Below, one piece after another: positions 36,387 through 43,965 of a stretch of 64,000 nucleotides of DNA. The position numbers and the translations under genes are program-made. Under the pieces are notes generated by a model. It was not told the origin of the DNA and made no database searches. It worked only from the letters and a program-made list of their open reading frames with translations. This DNA is from Fusibacillus kribbianus (GTDB lineage Bacteria > Bacillota > Clostridia > Lachnospirales > Lachnospiraceae): contig NZ_JASGBQ010000004.1 in NCBI RefSeq assembly GCF_030053595.1, positions 62,001-126,000 on the forward strand. The letters are read 5' to 3'. Numbering within the stretch: position 1 is the stretch's first letter; each line of letters begins with the position of its first letter.

Positions 36387-37804
36387 TGCTTATCCTCCTT
36401 ATATGCTGTCAGATACCGTTCATAATGTTCCAAATAATACATCCGGTTTTCCTGTCTGCAGTTCACCGGCCGGGCAGACTCGTAATCCGCTTTGAACTCA
36501 TCAATATTTTTCAAAACACCTGCCGCATGAAGAGCCAGGGCTGCAGCACCCATACAGGACGCGGAAGGGAAATCCGCCACCAGAATATCGTGGCCAAAAA
36601 TATCCGCCGCCATCTGTATCCATCTGGCAGAGTTTCCGATTCCTCCGGAAACTAAGATCTCCTCCGGCGCTCCATTTTCCCGGCAGAGAGTCTCATAACA
36701 CTGGTACAGATTGAATAAGACTCCCATCTGCACTGCCCGGTAAAAATCAAAAACTGTGTGGGTTCCGTCTACATATCGGAAACCGCCTCTCCGTTCTCCT
36801 CTCCATCCGGGACACCGTTCTCCAAGGATAAACGGCAGAAATACCGGTACCTTTTTTCCGGGAATCTGTCCCGCCTCCAGCGTATCATAATCTGCCTTTC
36901 CTCCCAGGAATTTTTTCACAAACCAGTCAATGCAACTGCAGGCCCCTGCCACGGCAGCACCGGAAATGTAATGATCAACGCCCCGATAACACCACAGCTG
37001 ATGGCCCTTCGGCAGAACAGGCCTTTCTGCCGTCATGCGGATAGCTCCGCTGGTTCCAACAGACATAGTCATTACTCCCTTTCGGTTCGCATAGCTCCCC
37101 ACCTGATTCAAGGCTCCGTCCGCATGAGCCGGTACAACAGGAATCCCCGGCCGAATCCCTAACATCTCCGCACCTTCTTTTGTCAAAGGACGTACATCCT
37201 TGTAAGAACAGAGTGTTCCCAGCTGTTCACGCCGGATTCCCAGATAATCCAGGACGAAATCATCATAATCCAGTTTTTGCAGATTCAGAAGACCTGATCC
37301 GCTCTGAGTACAGCATGTCTCCAGGAATTCTCCTGTCAGCCTGAAAAAATTGTAACCGCCCTGAGTAGCCATCCTCTTTCCCGCCAGAGGAAACCCCTGA
37401 TTTTTCAAATAGGTCAACACATGACGCGGATATGTATTATGAGGCATACAGCCGGTATTTTCATAAAACCGTTCCGTCATTTGACCATCCTTCAGAATTT
37501 CATCGCAAACAGGGGCTGTATCCGTAAAATTCCAGGAAAAGGTGGGCGTCACCGGAAGCATATTTTCACTTAAGACCGACAGTCCGTGCCAGGTGCCGCA
37601 CAAGGCAACAGCTGCGATCTCCCTTCCCCGGGCCAGCTGCTTTCCCAGCGCTGCCGTCAGTTCATAAACGCCTTCCGTATCCGTTCTTCCCTCCTGATTC
37701 AAGGCTCCATACGTTTTCTGCACCGCTCCGACAATACCCTTCTCATTATCGTATAACAGGGCCTTCGCTGAGCTGGTGCTGGATTCCAGTGCAAGTACCA
37801 GCAT
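36383..37804 (-). CDS. FGGY family carbohydrate kinase, gluconokinase-like
   Basis: 473-residue FGGY kinase with both domains. N-terminal LALESSTSSAKALLYD phosphate loop, GTWHGLSV substrate region near 70, middle VPAHADGALNQVG and MSVGTSGAIRM, and C-terminal GGIGNSARWIQMAADIFG. The FILGERCPGWRGERRGGF segment near 330 resembles the GERAPGW region of FGGY gluconokinases. It probably phosphorylates gluconate or a related aldonate. Coupled to the dehydrogenase by a GTGA overlap and one base from the aldolase. A different FGGY fragment lies at the operon's end. Confidence 0.85.
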   Translation of the reverse strand: MLVLALESSTSSAKALLYDNEKGIVGAVQKTYGALNQEGRTDTEGVYELTAALGKQLARGREIAAVALCGTWHGLSVLSENMLPVTPTFSWNFTDTAPVCDEILKDGQMTERFYENTGCMPHNTYPRHVLTYLKNQGFPLAGKRMATQGGYNFFRLTGEFLETCCTQSGSGLLNLQKLDYDDFVLDYLGIRREQLGTLCSYKDVRPLTKEGAEMLGIRPGIPVVPAHADGALNQVGSYANRKGVMTMSVGTSGAIRMTAERPVLPKGHQLWCYRGVDHYISGAAVAGACSCIDWFVKKFLGGKADYDTLEAGQIPGKKVPVFLPFILGERCPGWRGERRGGFRYVDGTHTVFDFYRAVQMGVLFNLYQCYETLCRENGAPEEILVSGGIGNSARWIQMAADIFGHDILVADFPSASCMGAAALALHAAGVLKNIDEFKADYESARPVNCRQENRMYYLEHYERYLTAYKEDKQ

Positions 37805-37805
37805 C

Positions 37806-38459
37806 TCATTCCCCCTTTGCGATAGCCGCAGCTTCCCTTGTCAGCATTTCGATCTGATCAAATTTTCCTTCTTTTATCAGGGCATCTTTCACCATCCAGC
37901 TTCCGCCGCAGGCAAAGATTTTTGGATAGTCCAGGTACTCACGCAAATTGGCGGCACTGATACCTCCTGTGGGCATAAAACGCACCTGAGGAAAAGGTCC
38001 TGACAAAGCCTGGATAGTTTTCAGGCCTCCGTACTGAGCCGCCGGAAAAAATTTGACCACGTCAAGGCCGTATGATACAGCCGTCATGATCTCTGTAGGC
38101 GTACAGGTGCCGGGGAAAATAGGGATTCCCTCCTTAACCGCATACCGGATTATTTCCTCACTGATACCCGGAGACACCAAAAACCTGGCTCCCGCAGCTA
38201 CAGCACGCCTGGCCTGTTCTGTATTTATCACCGTTCCTGCTCCCACCAGAAGCTCCGGGCAGGAAGCAGATATCCTTCGGATAGATTCTTCTGCTGCCTC
38301 TGTCCTGAAAGTCACCTCCGCCACCGGGAGACCTCCTGCACACAAGGATTTCGCCAGAGGCAGGGCATCCTCAGCCCTGTCCAGCTTGACCACCGGTACA
38401 ACCCTGAGGTCTTTGATCCTCTCTCTTACCTCCCATTGTTCTGCTCCATTGACTCCCAT
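37806..38459 (-). CDS. eda: KDPG/KHG aldolase
   Basis: 217-residue class I aldolase that splits 2-keto-3-deoxy-6-phosphogluconate to pyruvate and glyceraldehyde 3-phosphate. Motifs: VVPVVKLDRAEDALPLAKSL, EVTFRTEAAEESI (catalytic Glu), GAGTVINTEQARRAVAAGARFLVSPG, and Schiff-base Lys in VVKFFPAAQYGG. Start: ATG at 38459, 8 nt after AGGAGG. First gene of the sugar-acid operon. No phosphogluconate dehydratase (edd) or KDG kinase of the PfkB type is in the cluster. Confidence 0.92.
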   Translation of the reverse strand: MGVNGAEQWEVRERIKDLRVVPVVKLDRAEDALPLAKSLCAGGLPVAEVTFRTEAAEESIRRISASCPELLVGAGTVINTEQARRAVAAGARFLVSPGISEEIIRYAVKEGIPIFPGTCTPTEIMTAVSYGLDVVKFFPAAQYGGLKTIQALSGPFPQVRFMPTGGISAANLREYLDYPKIFACGGSWMVKDALIKEGKFDQIEMLTREAAAIAKGE

Positions 38460-38526
38460 TTCATGTTCCTCCTTGTTTTTTTCTGTCACTGCACTCAAAC
38501 ACACTTCCCGGGACTTTACCATTTTC

Positions 38527-38555
38527 TTGCATTCCAGAAGGAAATCAGCTATAAT
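38527..38555 (+). promoter_or_regulatory. Promoter of iclR with operator-like sequence
   Basis: TTGCAT (38527-38532), 17 bp, TATAAT (38550-38555). The spacer carries TTCC-AGAA-GGAA (38532-38543) and GGAAATCAGCT, the latter nearly repeated as GGAATCAGCT in the palindrome at 39402-39436. This suggests autoregulation by the IclR protein. Confidence 0.72.
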
Positions 38556-38587
38556 TTCTTTAATCTGAAACAGAAAGGTGATGCGCC

Positions 38588-39358
38588 ATGTCTGAAAACC
38601 CGATTCAATCCGCCGAACGTCTTTTTGGCGTGCTGGAAGCCCTGGCCCAGGAAGATTCCATGTCTCTTACAGAATTATCAGAAACTCTCAGGCTCCATAA
38701 AAGCACTGTCCACAGACTGTTAAAGTCTCTCCTCTGCATGGGATACGCAGAGCAGGATCCCCAGACCAGCCACTACCGCCTGACCTATAAAATCCTGGCT
38801 CTTTCCAGTGCCTGCTATTCTAAAAACCGACTCATCAACCGGGTTCATCCCTATCTTGAATCCCTCAGTGCCCAATGTCATGAGACTGTCCACTTCGTCA
38901 AAAAATCCGGTCACAGGCTTCTCTATCTGGACAAAGTTGAATCCCATGAATACGTTTACCAGATGTATTCCCGCATCGGCATTTTCAACGAACTCTACTG
39001 CTGCGCCTCAGGAAAAGCACTTCTTGCAGTCCTGTCCGATGAGCAGATCCGGGAACTTTGGCCTTCTCTCCATGCAGAAGCAAGGACACCTTACACCATC
39101 ACATCCCTTGACGCCTTTCTTGCGGAGCTACAGACAGTGCGTGAGAACGGGTATGCCCACGATCGCCAGGAAAGCGAAATGGGTCTCTATTCCATCGGCG
39201 CCGCCATCCCAGACTTCACCGGAGGGACAAACTACGCCGTCAGCATCACCGCCCACATCTCCAGAATCACTGATATCACTCTTACCCGAAATATCCAGCT
39301 GCTGAAAGAAACTACTTCCGCCCTCTCCCAGGAGCTGGGCTACCAGTCTCTCCGCTGA
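38588..39358 (+). CDS. IclR family transcriptional regulator
   Basis: 256 residues. Winged helix-turn-helix at 10-70 (AERLFGVLEALAQEDSMSLTELSETLRLHKSTVHRLLKSL), then the GAF-like IclR effector domain (CHETVHFVKKSGHRLLYLDKVES; CCASGKALLAVLSDEQIREL; GLYSIGAAIPDFTGG). Such regulators commonly control aromatic or sugar-acid catabolism (for example KdgR). It is divergent from eda, with a gap of about 130 bp. The probable operon promoter reads antisense through the whole gene from beyond its 3' end. Confidence 0.92.
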   Translation: MSENPIQSAERLFGVLEALAQEDSMSLTELSETLRLHKSTVHRLLKSLLCMGYAEQDPQTSHYRLTYKILALSSACYSKNRLINRVHPYLESLSAQCHETVHFVKKSGHRLLYLDKVESHEYVYQMYSRIGIFNELYCCASGKALLAVLSDEQIRELWPSLHAEARTPYTITSLDAFLAELQTVRENGYAHDRQESEMGLYSIGAAIPDFTGGTNYAVSITAHISRITDITLTRNIQLLKETTSALSQELGYQSLR

Positions 39359-39401
39359 AACCGGCTCATGTCACTGGAGAAAAGTGAGTTTTTCTTTTTA
39401 G

Positions 39402-39436
39402 TTTCATAATGTGGAATCAGCTTTCATATTATGAAA
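39402..39436. promoter_or_regulatory. 35-bp operator-like palindrome with an IclR-type core
   Basis: Two 15-bp arms (TTTCATAATGTGGAA and TTTCATATTATGAAA) separated by 5 bp match as an inverted repeat at 13 of 15 positions. The core TGGAA-N5-TTTCA differs by one base from the IclR consensus TGGAA-N5-TTCCA. It lies just downstream of the start expected for the minus-strand promoter at 39447-39475, a position suited to repression. Confidence 0.7.
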
Positions 39437-39446
39437 TCACAAGATT

Positions 39447-39475
39447 ATCATAACATCGGAAAACTTTCTTGTCAA
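39447..39475 (-). promoter_or_regulatory. Strong minus-strand promoter, probably of the sugar-acid operon
   Basis: TTGACA (39475-39470), 17 bp, TATGAT (39452-39447). It points at the 3' end of iclR. The next minus-strand gene is eda, about 980 nt downstream, so the transcript would be antisense to all of iclR. Confidence 0.72.
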
Positions 39476-39549
39476 TGAATCCGGGCTGTCAGACTAATTC
39501 CTTCTGTAACTCCCGGCTCAAAATAAACCGACACTAAAAATGAAAAAGC

Positions 39550-39570
39550 CGGCATTTCTGCCGTTTTTTT
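39550..39570 (+). terminator. Small intrinsic terminator downstream of iclR
   Basis: CGGCA-TTTC-TGCCG followed by seven T. An upstream A run lets it act on both strands. Short stem, so strength is uncertain. Confidence 0.6.
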
Positions 39571-39645
39571 ATGTTTTTTAAGATCCTGCATCCCCATGCC
39601 CCGGTTATCTCTGCTATCGAAAATGTAATCATTATGCTGCTAGCG

Positions 39646-39674
39646 TTGACTTCACTTCCTTCTAAAGCTAAAAT
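39646..39674 (+). promoter_or_regulatory. Promoter of DUF3783 copy 2
   Basis: TTGACT (39646-39651), 17 bp, TAAAAT (39669-39674), about 35 bp before the gene, with AAAGGAA as ribosome site. Confidence 0.75.
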
Positions 39675-39709
39675 ACAATTAGAATCTGTAAAGAAAGGAA
39701 CCCACATCA

Positions 39710-40102
39710 ATGACACCAACCGTACTTCTCTATAATCTTTCCGGCACTGACGCCGGAAGAAAATTAAAACCCGTGCTTCTGAAGCTGCGGATCCGCATCC
39801 GTATCGTAGAACGGGAAAGTTATCTGGAGACCATCGGACATCTGGCCGGCATCGAAGGGATGGAGGCCTCCGGACAAGAATATAAGGAGGAAGGCTTTTC
39901 TGATCCCATGATGATCATGTGCGGCTTCAGCGGAGAGCTTCTGGATCTGCTTCTTGCCCAGATGAGAAAATCCGCCGTTCCGCTGATTCCCTTAAAAGCA
40001 ATGCTTACGCCTCATAACATGTTCTGGAATTCTCTGGCGCTCCATGATGAGCTCACAAAAGAACATGAGGCCATGAAAACAGCCCGCCAAAACAAAAAAT
40101 GA
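39710..40102 (+). CDS. DUF3783 domain protein, copy 2
   Basis: 130 residues, MTPTVLLYNLSGTDAGRKLK. It is the same length as the copy at 31044 and colinear with it, 83 of 130 residues identical by eye. Differences cluster at the C-terminus. It is on the opposite strand, so the two copies face outward in inverted orientation around the tRNA-Leu/sugar-acid region. Monocistronic, with its own promoter and terminator. Function unknown. Confidence 0.75.
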   Translation: MTPTVLLYNLSGTDAGRKLKPVLLKLRIRIRIVERESYLETIGHLAGIEGMEASGQEYKEEGFSDPMMIMCGFSGELLDLLLAQMRKSAVPLIPLKAMLTPHNMFWNSLALHDELTKEHEAMKTARQNKK

Positions 40103-40110
40103 TCACAACA

Positions 40111-40158
40111 AAAGAGGGTGCCCCCGGTCATTTCACATGACCTTGGGACACCCTCTTT
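40111..40158. terminator. Terminator of DUF3783 copy 2 (and probably cstA)
   Basis: AAAGAGGGTG/CACCCTCTTT outer stem with inner GGTCAT/ATGACC stem, between convergent genes. T-rich on the plus side and A-rich upstream, so it can act in both directions. Confidence 0.8.
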
Positions 40159-40233
40159 ATCATATCACAGGATATTCTTCAAAAATCCATTATGACGAAA
40201 ACGTGATGTACATTTTATGTACTTTTTCAGCAA

Positions 40234-41955
40234 TTAAGCCTTCTCACCCTGCTTCTTGAAGGTACCAATACCCTCAACTACCAGGAAGATAGCCAGGATT
40301 GCCATAGCGGCAGCGAAGAGAAGCTGGAACCAGTCGCCCCATGCTGCAGCAGCGCCTTCTACCATACCGCCGATCAGCTTGATCTTGTTGATAACGGTCA
40401 GTACCAGGCTGGTCAGGGTAGCAGCCAGCATGAATACCATAGGTATGTAGAACATCTTGTTGTTCTTGCCTGCATTGCCGAGCCATGCAGCTACAGCCAT
40501 CAGAGCGATACCTGCAAGCAGCTGGTTTGCAGCACCGAACAGACCCCAGATCTGAGACAGACTCAAAGCACCAAGGATACTTCCGATCAGTACCATGGAA
40601 ACGGTACCGAACAGAGGATGTGCAAGCACCTTGCGGATTCCGCTTGCATCCTTCCAGGTTGCCTCATCCTTCTTAAGAACCAGCTCAGAGAACATGAAAC
40701 GGCTCAGACGGGTACCAGTATCCAGAGAGGTCAGTGCGAATACGGAAACAGCCAGAGTAAGCAGTGCGTAGATGGTTCCGTACACGCCGGTTCCCTCACC
40801 GCTGAACATGCTGGCAATACCTGCTGCAAATGCTGCAGAGGGAGAACCAAAACCACCCTCGGTGAACTTATTAAATACCATACCTACTGCGATCAGGGCA
40901 ACGATACCAAGCGCAGACTCGATCAGCATGGAGCCGTAACCGATAACCTTTGCATCCTTCTCGCTGGAAAGCTGCTTGGAAGAGGTACCGGTTGCGATCA
41001 GGCTGTGGAAACCGGAGCAGGCACCGCAGGCTACGGTGATGAACAGGGTCGGGAACAGATAGCTTCCGGCCTTGGGAGACCAACCGGTAAATGCGGGAAT
41101 GCTGAAGGTAACGCTTCCGGTAAATGCGGAAACAATGATACCAATAACTGCCAGGATCATCATTGCGTAAAGCAGGAAACTGGACAGATAGTCACGGGGC
41201 TGAAGCAGGATCCATACCGGGATCAGGGAAGCGATACACAGATATACACCGATAAATACGATCCATGCGGTACGGCTCATGGCAAAGCCAAAGTTCAGAC
41301 CAAGTGCAACGATAACAACAATGCCGATGACACCGATGATGGTAGCAGGCACAGTCTTAACACCAAAGCGATGGGTCAGAATACCGTAAATGATAGCCAA
41401 CAGGATGAACAGTACAGAAATCATGGCTGTTGTCTGGTTTCCGGTAGGATTGCTGGTGATACCGAAGGTCACATCTGCGTCAGCAGCGGTAAAGAAGGTA
41501 CCTGCCACTACGTTTACAAAAGATGCGATAACCAGGATCAAAACCAGCAGGGCGAAGATGATAAACAGCTTCTGTGCTCTGCGGCCCATGGAATCCTTAA
41601 TGATCTCACCTACAGATTTGCCCTCATGGCGAATGGAAGCAAACAGAGAACCGAAGTCCTGCAGACCGCCGAAGAAGATACCACCGATTACACACCAGAG
41701 GAATACGGGAACCCATCCGAAGATAGATGCCTGGATCGGTCCGTTAATGGGACCGGCACCTGCGATGGAGGAAAAATGGTGGCCCATCAGTACAGCTGCG
41801 GGAGCTGCAACGTAGTCAACGCCATCTTCCATCTCAATTGCGGGAGTTTTTCTCTTAGGGTCAATGCCCCACTGTTTGCACAGCCAGTTACCATAGAAAA
41901 TGTAACCGATAACCAGCAGTACGATTGCAACGAGAATGATAAGTAATGCTGTCAT
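40234..41955 (-). CDS. cstA: CstA family carbon-starvation peptide/pyruvate transporter
   Basis: 573-residue polytopic membrane protein. N-terminal helix and GVDYVAAPAAVLMGHHFSSIAGAGPINGPI (about 45-75) are the CstA signature; many hydrophobic segments follow. Homologues import peptides or pyruvate during carbon limitation. This is the short CstA form common in Clostridia. It is 27 bp after an unknown gene, so it probably belongs to a three-gene unit started at 42.9 kb. No BtsS/BtsR-like two-component genes are nearby. Confidence 0.92.
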   Translation of the reverse strand: MTALLIILVAIVLLVIGYIFYGNWLCKQWGIDPKRKTPAIEMEDGVDYVAAPAAVLMGHHFSSIAGAGPINGPIQASIFGWVPVFLWCVIGGIFFGGLQDFGSLFASIRHEGKSVGEIIKDSMGRRAQKLFIIFALLVLILVIASFVNVVAGTFFTAADADVTFGITSNPTGNQTTAMISVLFILLAIIYGILTHRFGVKTVPATIIGVIGIVVIVALGLNFGFAMSRTAWIVFIGVYLCIASLIPVWILLQPRDYLSSFLLYAMMILAVIGIIVSAFTGSVTFSIPAFTGWSPKAGSYLFPTLFITVACGACSGFHSLIATGTSSKQLSSEKDAKVIGYGSMLIESALGIVALIAVGMVFNKFTEGGFGSPSAAFAAGIASMFSGEGTGVYGTIYALLTLAVSVFALTSLDTGTRLSRFMFSELVLKKDEATWKDASGIRKVLAHPLFGTVSMVLIGSILGALSLSQIWGLFGAANQLLAGIALMAVAAWLGNAGKNNKMFYIPMVFMLAATLTSLVLTVINKIKLIGGMVEGAAAAWGDWFQLLFAAAMAILAIFLVVEGIGTFKKQGEKA

Positions 41956-41982
41956 TGTCTTTTTCTCCTTTTTCTAAGAATA

Positions 41983-42480
41983 TTACTGCTTGAATATATT
42001 GCTGAAAAGCTTCTTCAGGTTCTGTCCCTGGCGGTTGTGGGCGATCCTTCCTGTTGAAAGCTCTATGGCAATCAGACGATACTGGCTCCAGCCGTAAAGG
42101 CTGAGGCGATAGCTTTTATAATGCCGCTGCTTTTTGATAACCGGAAACAGGCTTTCCTCGATCTTATCTGCGAGAATGATCAGGAGCACATCCGTGCTTT
42201 TATGTCCCTCTCCCGGCTGTACCCGGGACAATCCCTCTGTCCATGCCCTTTCATCCAGCTCCTCAAAGCGTTTCCTGTCAAGACTGTCCTCAACTGCAAA
42301 AAAGGCATATTCCTTTGATTCCGACTCAAAAAGCTTGGCACTCTTCACCAGAAAATAATGCTCATCATGGGTTCGGAATTCGGCTTCCGCCGCGAAGGGT
42401 TCTGTGACATCCTCCTGTTTAATGTTGTAGTATCGCTTAAAAGAAAGAAGAACCTTTTCCAGGGCTTCCGATTTGGTCAT
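41983..42480 (-). CDS. Hypothetical protein upstream of cstA
   Basis: 165 residues from ATG at 42480 (MTKSEALEKVLLSFKRYYNI). Mixed alpha/beta character with no transmembrane segment and no motif I recognise. A basic, aromatic C-terminal part (KKQRHYKSYRLSLYGWSQYRLIAIE) ends in LKKLFSNIFKQ. It is one base after the 42482 gene and 27 bp before cstA, so it may be functionally tied to them. An N-terminal extension of 16 residues in the same frame overlaps the upstream gene and is less likely. Confidence 0.6.
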   Translation of the reverse strand: MTKSEALEKVLLSFKRYYNIKQEDVTEPFAAEAEFRTHDEHYFLVKSAKLFESESKEYAFFAVEDSLDRKRFEELDERAWTEGLSRVQPGEGHKSTDVLLIILADKIEESLFPVIKKQRHYKSYRLSLYGWSQYRLIAIELSTGRIAHNRQGQNLKKLFSNIFKQ

Positions 42481-42481
42481 C

Positions 42482-42862
42482 TCAGTCCTCCTGTTTCTCT
42501 TCCGATTTTGCCGGCAGACTGAAATCAACCTCCGGAAGCTTCTCCTTCAGCACATCGATCAGCACCTTGGCTGCCTTTGTACCGGGAAGCTGTACCTGAG
42601 CGATCTCACCGGCGTCGCCGCAGATCACCAGATTCTCAACAGGCAGATCTCCCTTGCCGCAGCAAAGCTTGGCAGGAACAAGGAGAACCCTGCGGAAACA
42701 CCGTCGGATATCCCCGTAGGGAATATAATAATTTTTCAGCTTGCGTCTGATAAACAGACAGCTTTCCCCTACTTTCAAAACACCAATTTCCCGTGCGGCC
42801 GCATAATCAGCTTCAAGCGCAGCCTTATCCGTCAATTCCGTAGTAAGCGCATAAAATTTCAT
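42482..42862 (-). CDS. Hypothetical protein, possible PH-like fold
   Basis: 126 residues, MKFYALTTELTDKAALEADYAAAREIG. Beta-rich middle (GESCLFIRRKLKNYYIPYGDIRRCFRRVLLVPAKLCCGKG) has the pattern of small bacterial PH-like domains, but I cannot confirm a family. It ends with an acidic tail (AKSEEKQED). First gene of the probable three-gene unit with cstA, behind a promoter at 42921-42949 and a good AAGGAGGAG site. Confidence 0.6.
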   Translation of the reverse strand: MKFYALTTELTDKAALEADYAAAREIGVLKVGESCLFIRRKLKNYYIPYGDIRRCFRRVLLVPAKLCCGKGDLPVENLVICGDAGEIAQVQLPGTKAAKVLIDVLKEKLPEVDFSLPAKSEEKQED

Positions 42863-42920
42863 GGGCTCCTCCTTGTCGATATTTGGTTAATTCTTAAATC
42901 TTTCTAAAAAAATCATAATT

Positions 42921-42949
42921 ATTTTATCACTACCATACCTAAAACACAA
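42921..42949 (-). promoter_or_regulatory. Promoter of the 42482-41983-cstA unit
   Basis: TTGTGT (42949-42944), 17 bp, TAAAAT (42926-42921) on the minus strand in an AT-rich gap. Confidence 0.6.
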
Positions 42950-42978
42950 GAGTAATTATACCTTTTTAGTATCATTTA

Positions 42979-43025
42979 AAAAAAAAAATTTCATGGCGCC
43001 CTTCTTTGAGGAAGCGCCATGAAAT
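42979..43025 (-). terminator. Strong terminator of the pgeF operon
   Basis: Perfect 12-bp stem ATTTCATGGCGC/GCGCCATGAAAT followed by about ten T on the minus strand, 70 bp after pgeF. Confidence 0.9.
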
Positions 43026-43095
43026 ACTTATTTTTCTTTCGTCTTTTTTCTGCTTTATTTTCGATTCTTCACTTTATCAGGCAGCAGGCTCCGAC

Positions 43096-43953
43096 TCAAC
43101 CGGAACACAAACAGAGAAAAGCCGCCAGATTTCCTCTTTTACCTCCGGATGCCCTGTGGGAAAACAGCAGGGTCGGATTGCAGCAGGTGCAAAGATCCGT
43201 TACCGCCAGATGCTCCTCCCTCACTCCCGCCTCCAGAAGGATCTGGCGGTTGGCTTGCCACAGATCCAATTGAAATTTCCCATTGGGTTTTTCATCAAGA
43301 AGCAGCTCTGCCTTTTCTCCAAAGGCCTGACGAAACTCCAGCGCCACGTCAAGGCTCACCTCATAGCAGTCCCGGCAGATGCTTGGTCCCACACAGGCAA
43401 GAACCTGATCCGGCTTCGTTCCATACTCTTCTGCCATCCGGTTCAGGGTATGTAGCCCCATCCGGTTCACTGTCCCTCTCCATCCGGAATGGGAAAGTCC
43501 GATGGCCCTGTTGACCGGATCCACAAAATACAGCGGCACACAGTCAGCATAAAAGGTCACCAGAGGAAGATTTTCCACGTTTGTCACAAGACCGTCCACA
43601 TCCGTATACGGCAGAGGACGCACAATTCCGTTTCCCGCGTCAGCCTCCGTCACCACTCTCACATTGGTGGTATGGGTCTGCTTCGACAGGACCATTCGTT
43701 CCATGGGCATGTCAAGAGCCGCCGCCATCCGCCGGTAATTTTCCATGACCCGTTCCCTCTCATCTCCTCTGGAAAAGCCCAGATTCATGGAAGCACAGTC
43801 ACCTTCACTGACTCCTCCCATACGGGTGGAAAAGCCCTGCTTCACAAAATCGCATGCTTCCAGCAGTCCAAAGCTCAAAAAAGGAACTCCGTTTTTCTCC
43901 CGGCAGACAAGCCCGTCTCTTGTCTTTCCTCTCCGTTTCCATAAAATATCCAT
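43096..43953 (-). CDS. pgeF: Peptidoglycan editing factor PgeF / laccase-domain protein
   Basis: 285-residue YfiH/YlmD family protein. Motifs: VLSKQTHTTNVRVV near 92-105 (first His), VTFYADCVPLYFVDP (Cys), and GLSHSGWRGTVNRM (second His), the metal-binding C/H set of the family. Described activities include removal of misincorporated amino acids from peptidoglycan precursors and purine-nucleoside reactions; which applies here is unknown. Last gene of the lepB-rbgA-lepB-rnhB-yraN-pgeF run, followed by a strong terminator. Confidence 0.88.
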   Translation of the reverse strand: MDILWKRRGKTRDGLVCREKNGVPFLSFGLLEACDFVKQGFSTRMGGVSEGDCASMNLGFSRGDERERVMENYRRMAAALDMPMERMVLSKQTHTTNVRVVTEADAGNGIVRPLPYTDVDGLVTNVENLPLVTFYADCVPLYFVDPVNRAIGLSHSGWRGTVNRMGLHTLNRMAEEYGTKPDQVLACVGPSICRDCYEVSLDVALEFRQAFGEKAELLLDEKPNGKFQLDLWQANRQILLEAGVREEHLAVTDLCTCCNPTLLFSHRASGGKRGNLAAFLCLCSG

Positions 43954-43965
43954 GATTTCTCCCGT

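Larger units (their letters stand above)
39359..39709. other. 351-bp intergenic region: operator, antisense promoter, terminator
   Basis: Between iclR and the second DUF3783 gene. Contents in order: the 35-bp palindrome (39402), a strong minus-strand promoter (39447-39475), a small terminator (39550-39570), and the DUF3783 promoter (39646). No coding frame was recognised. Confidence 0.75.

Noticed and set aside
40618-41946. Long plus-strand frame (442 codons) antisense to cstA
   Set aside because: It is the mirror of a clear CstA protein, has no family resemblance, unusual His/Gln/Asn/Gly/Asp-rich composition, and no ribosome site.
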